This document shows positions 12,882-14,713 of a stretch of DNA of 14,713 bases, one piece after another; within the stretch, counting starts at the first letter, position 1; the number at the start of each line of letters is the position of its first letter. Location of the stretch: positions 1 through 14,713 of the forward strand of contig DATJWY010000069.1 of assembly GCA_035500775.1 (NCBI GenBank). The letters are read 5' to 3'. The notes under the pieces are model-generated. The model saw only the letters and a list, made by a program, of their open reading frames with translations. It had not been told where the DNA came from and searched no databases. This DNA comes from DATJWY01 sp035500775 (GTDB lineage Bacteria; Pseudomonadota; Alphaproteobacteria; Acetobacterales; Acetobacteraceae). The position numbers were made by a program, and so were the translations under genes.

Positions 12882-14234
12882 ATGCTTCCCACCGTCGTCA
12901 TCGCCGGCCGCCCGAATGTGGGCAAATCCACCCTGTTCAACCGCCTGGCCGGTCGCCGCTCCGCGCTGGTCGCGGACACGCCGGGCGTCACCCGCGACCG
13001 CAAGGAGGCCGAGGCCAGGCTGCGCGGCCGCACCGTGCGGCTGATCGACACCGCGGGGCTGGAGGAAGCGGCGCCGGAGACTCTGTTCGGCCGCATGCGC
13101 GCCTCCTCGGAAGCGGCGGTCGATCAGGCGGATCTCATCGTCTTCGTCGTCGATGCCCGCGCCGGCATCACCCCGGCGGACGCGCATTTCGCCGACTGGC
13201 TGCGCCGGCACAACCGGCCGGTGCTGCTGGTCGCGAACAAGGCCGAGGGGCGCGGCGGCGCGGCCTCGGCGCTGGAGGCCTACAGCCTCGGCCTCGGCGA
13301 CCCGCTCGCCATCTCCGCCGAGCATAACGAGGGCATCTCCGACCTGATGGCCGAGATCGCCGACCGCCTGCCGAAACCCGCCCCCAAGGCGGAAACGGAG
13401 GAGGATGAGGCGGACGCCGAGAACCGGCCGCTCAAGCTCGCCATCGTCGGCCGCCCGAATGCCGGCAAATCCACGCTGCTCAACCGCCTGCTCGGCGAGG
13501 AGCGGATGATCACCGGCCCGGAGCCGGGCCTGACCCGCGACTCGGTGGCGGTGCAATTGCACGACGAGGTGGGGCCGATCGAGCTGGTGGATACGGCCGG
13601 GCTGCGGCGCAAGGCGCGCATCGAGGCGCCACTGGAAAAAATGTCGGTCAGCGCCAGCATCGAGGCGCTGAAAATGGCCGAGGTCGTGGTGCTGACCGTG
13701 GACGCGGCGCTCGGCCTGCACGAACAGGACCTGCAGATCGCCCGGCTGATCGAGCGCGAGGGCCGCGCCTGCGTGCTGGCGCTGAACAAATGGGACGCGG
13801 TGGAGGACCGGCAGGCGAGGCGGCAGGCCATCTCCGACCGGCTGGAAACGTCGCTCGCGCAGATGAAGGGCATCCCGGTGGTCAGCTTCTCGGCGCTGAC
13901 CGGTGCCGGGATCGAAAAGCTGCTGCCCGTGGTGCGGCGGGCGCATGCGGTGTGGAACATGCGCGTGCCGACCGGGGCGCTGAATCGCTGGTTCGAGAGC
14001 GCAATCGAGCGGCACCCGCCGCCGCTGGTCGAGGGGCGGCGGCTGAAGCTGCGTTACGTCACCCAGGCGAAGGCGCGGCCGCCGACCTTCGTGGTGTTCG
14101 GGACGCGGGCGGAGAAAACGCCGGAAGAGTATCAGCGCTATCTGGTCAACAGCCTGCGCCAGACCTTCGAACTGCCCGGCACACCGATCCGGCTGCAATT
14201 GCGCGGGACGAAGAACCCCTACGCGGAGGAGTGA
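12882..14234 (+). CDS. der: Ribosome biogenesis GTPase Der (EngA)
   Basis: A 450-residue double-GTPase needed for 50S subunit maturation. G domain 1 has GRPNVGKS (9-16), DTAG (56-59) and NKAE at 119-122, where the consensus is NKxD. G domain 2 has GRPNAGKS (190-197), DTAGLRRKARI (237-247) and NKWD (302-305). An acidic linker (about 170-180, ETEEDEADAE) joins them, and a KH-like domain closes the protein (from about 355, with LKLRYVTQAKARPPTFVVF). The Glu in place of Asp in the first G4 motif may lower guanine specificity of domain 1 and is, to my knowledge, seen in other alphaproteobacterial Der proteins. The ATG at 12882 has only a weak AGGA five bases upstream. It is the third gene of the yfgM-bamB-der order. 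Confidence 0.97.
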   Translation: MLPTVVIAGRPNVGKSTLFNRLAGRRSALVADTPGVTRDRKEAEARLRGRTVRLIDTAGLEEAAPETLFGRMRASSEAAVDQADLIVFVVDARAGITPADAHFADWLRRHNRPVLLVANKAEGRGGAASALEAYSLGLGDPLAISAEHNEGISDLMAEIADRLPKPAPKAETEEDEADAENRPLKLAIVGRPNAGKSTLLNRLLGEERMITGPEPGLTRDSVAVQLHDEVGPIELVDTAGLRRKARIEAPLEKMSVSASIEALKMAEVVVLTVDAALGLHEQDLQIARLIEREGRACVLALNKWDAVEDRQARRQAISDRLETSLAQMKGIPVVSFSALTGAGIEKLLPVVRRAHAVWNMRVPTGALNRWFESAIERHPPPLVEGRRLKLRYVTQAKARPPTFVVFGTRAEKTPEEYQRYLVNSLRQTFELPGTPIRLQLRGTKNPYAEE

Positions 14235-14237
14235 TCA

Positions 14238-14262
14238 AAGGCGAGGGGCGCTCCCTCGCCTT
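14238..14262. terminator. Hairpin terminator between der and the His-rich gene
   Basis: A 10-bp perfect stem aaggcgaggg-gcgct-ccctcgcctt starts four bases after the der stop. In the plus direction it is followed by ccttttcc, a weak U tract, so it probably ends der transcription. It lies between convergent genes and may work both ways, though the minus side has only TTTGAT after the stem. Its sequence resembles the GGCGAGGGGC hairpins of the dispersed repeat family. Confidence 0.65.
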
Positions 14263-14285
14263 CCTTTTCCGCGTCCCGCCCCTTG

Positions 14286-14525
14286 TCAATGATAGTGGTC
14301 GTGCGGCGGCTGGTACCCATGATGGTGGTGATGATGATGGTGGTGCCGGTGATGCGGCGGGTGGTAATGATGATGCGCTTCATACCCCGAAGGGGGGCGG
14401 TACCCGCCCGCCTCGGGCGGCATCTGAGCGAACGCCGCCGGAGACAGCAGCAGCAGCGCGAACGAAACCGCCAGAACCCGCATCATGCGTTTCCGGGCTC
14501 TTGCGGCCAGCGATCCAGGTCTCAT
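14286..14525 (-). CDS. Secreted histidine-rich miniprotein
   Basis: A 79-residue protein with a Sec signal peptide: basic region LAARARKRMMR, hydrophobic core VLAVSFALLLL, and a likely cleavage site AFA|Q after residue 33. The mature part of 46 residues contains 18 His, including nine in a row (61-69) and a C-terminal HDHYH, plus Pro, Tyr and Gly. This suggests binding of Ni, Cu, Zn or Co in the periplasm or outside the cell. The ATG at 14525 is chosen because AAAGGAG lies six bases upstream; a longer frame from 14555 lacks such a site. A start at the inner MM would also keep the signal peptide. It lies 47 bases downstream of a dehydrogenase gene on the same strand and may be co-transcribed. 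No family assigned. Confidence 0.75.
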   Translation of the reverse strand: MRPGSLAARARKRMMRVLAVSFALLLLSPAAFAQMPPEAGGYRPPSGYEAHHHYHPPHHRHHHHHHHHHGYQPPHDHYH

Positions 14526-14572
14526 GCCATGCTCCTTTATCGCCGGAACATACAATCGCCCGTGGAAATATT

Positions 14573-14713
14573 CTACCGCGCGTTGACCCCTGCCCGCACC
14601 AGCGCGCCATGCCGGGTCTCGGCAGGCAGGCAGAGCGCCACCAGATCCGGCGCCACATCCTCCGGGCGCGGCAGCGTGGAGGGGTCCTCCGCCGGGAAGG
14701 CCGCGGCCCGCAT
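14573..14713 (-). CDS. Short-chain dehydrogenase/reductase, C-terminal part
   Basis: The last 46 residues of a gene that enters from the right edge, read on the minus strand to TAG at 14575-14573. The sequence MRAAAFPAEDPSTLPRPEDV, then APDLVALCLPAETRHGALV, matches in style the C-terminus of SDR proteins such as the YciK type, where R-x-x-A-F-P-x-E-D-P-x-x-L-x-x-P-x-D follows the lid helix. The Met at the window edge is internal, not the start. Cofactor and catalytic Ser-Tyr-Lys motifs lie outside the window, so the substrate is unknown. Codon bias is strong and typical of neighbouring genes. Confidence 0.65.
   Translation of the reverse strand: MRAAAFPAEDPSTLPRPEDVAPDLVALCLPAETRHGALVRAGVNAR

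Noticed and set aside
12756..14198. 480-codon open frame antisense to der
   Set aside because: Composition is His/Arg/Gln/Gly-rich with no motif, and the frame is explained by the strong G/C third-position bias of der.
1..14713. CRISPR array, tRNA, rRNA, phage genes or a defence island
   Set aside because: No regularly spaced direct repeats, no cloverleaf with a T-loop GTTCGAA-type motif, and no phage or defence protein motifs were seen in any gap or frame.

Overview
This is a very GC-rich chromosomal segment dominated by housekeeping genes. The protein flavours (ThiC behind a TPP riboswitch, a YfgM-like/BamB/Der run, an alphaproteobacterial-type dihydroorotase, YgfZ), strong GC preference at third codon positions, TTG and GTG starts, and GC-rich double-hairpin repeats between genes suggest an alphaproteobacterium, probably of the Acetobacteraceae/Rhodospirillales. 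That placement is inference from sequence style, not a database result.

Layout. Positions 53-877 (minus strand) encode a YgfZ/GcvT-like folate-binding protein, divergent from a plus-strand sugar cluster. The cluster holds a GT9 heptosyltransferase-like enzyme (980-1897), a GT4 glycosyltransferase (2058-3080) and an asparagine-synthase-type amidotransferase (3080-4840); the last two overlap by one base. A 285-base gap follows with a double-hairpin repeat and what looks like the stump of a minus-strand gene. An MBL-fold hydrolase (5126-6157, TTG start) runs convergently into thiC (6288-8123, minus strand). thiC has a roughly 180-base leader with a candidate promoter, a TPP riboswitch, and a hairpin that masks its Shine-Dalgarno. 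Divergent from thiC are a dihydroorotase (8451-9776) and a small cupin protein (9872-10333). A YfgM-like TPR protein (10487-11149) and the BamB lipoprotein (11146-12501) overlap by four bases and are followed, after 380 bases, by the GTPase Der (12882-14234). That is the conserved yfgM-bamB-der order, here interrupted by a repeat element and a leader with a terminator-like hairpin. The right end carries two minus-strand genes: a secreted histidine-rich miniprotein (14286-14525) and the C-terminal 46 residues of a short-chain dehydrogenase that continues past the window edge.

How the genes work together: the GT9/GT4/AsnB group probably builds or decorates a surface polysaccharide or LPS core; YfgM-like and BamB belong to outer-membrane protein biogenesis; Der acts in 50S ribosome assembly; thiC and the dihydroorotase supply thiamine and pyrimidine precursors.

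No clearly novel multi-gene system (defence, secondary metabolism, phage) is visible. The most distinctive content is non-coding. A family of GC-rich tandem hairpins occupies at least four intergenic gaps, with paired base changes that preserve the stems. One copy is bounded by imperfect terminal inverted repeats like a miniature transposable element, and apparent solo hairpins of the same type sit at terminator positions around der. The thiC leader and the der leader are the best regulatory candidates.
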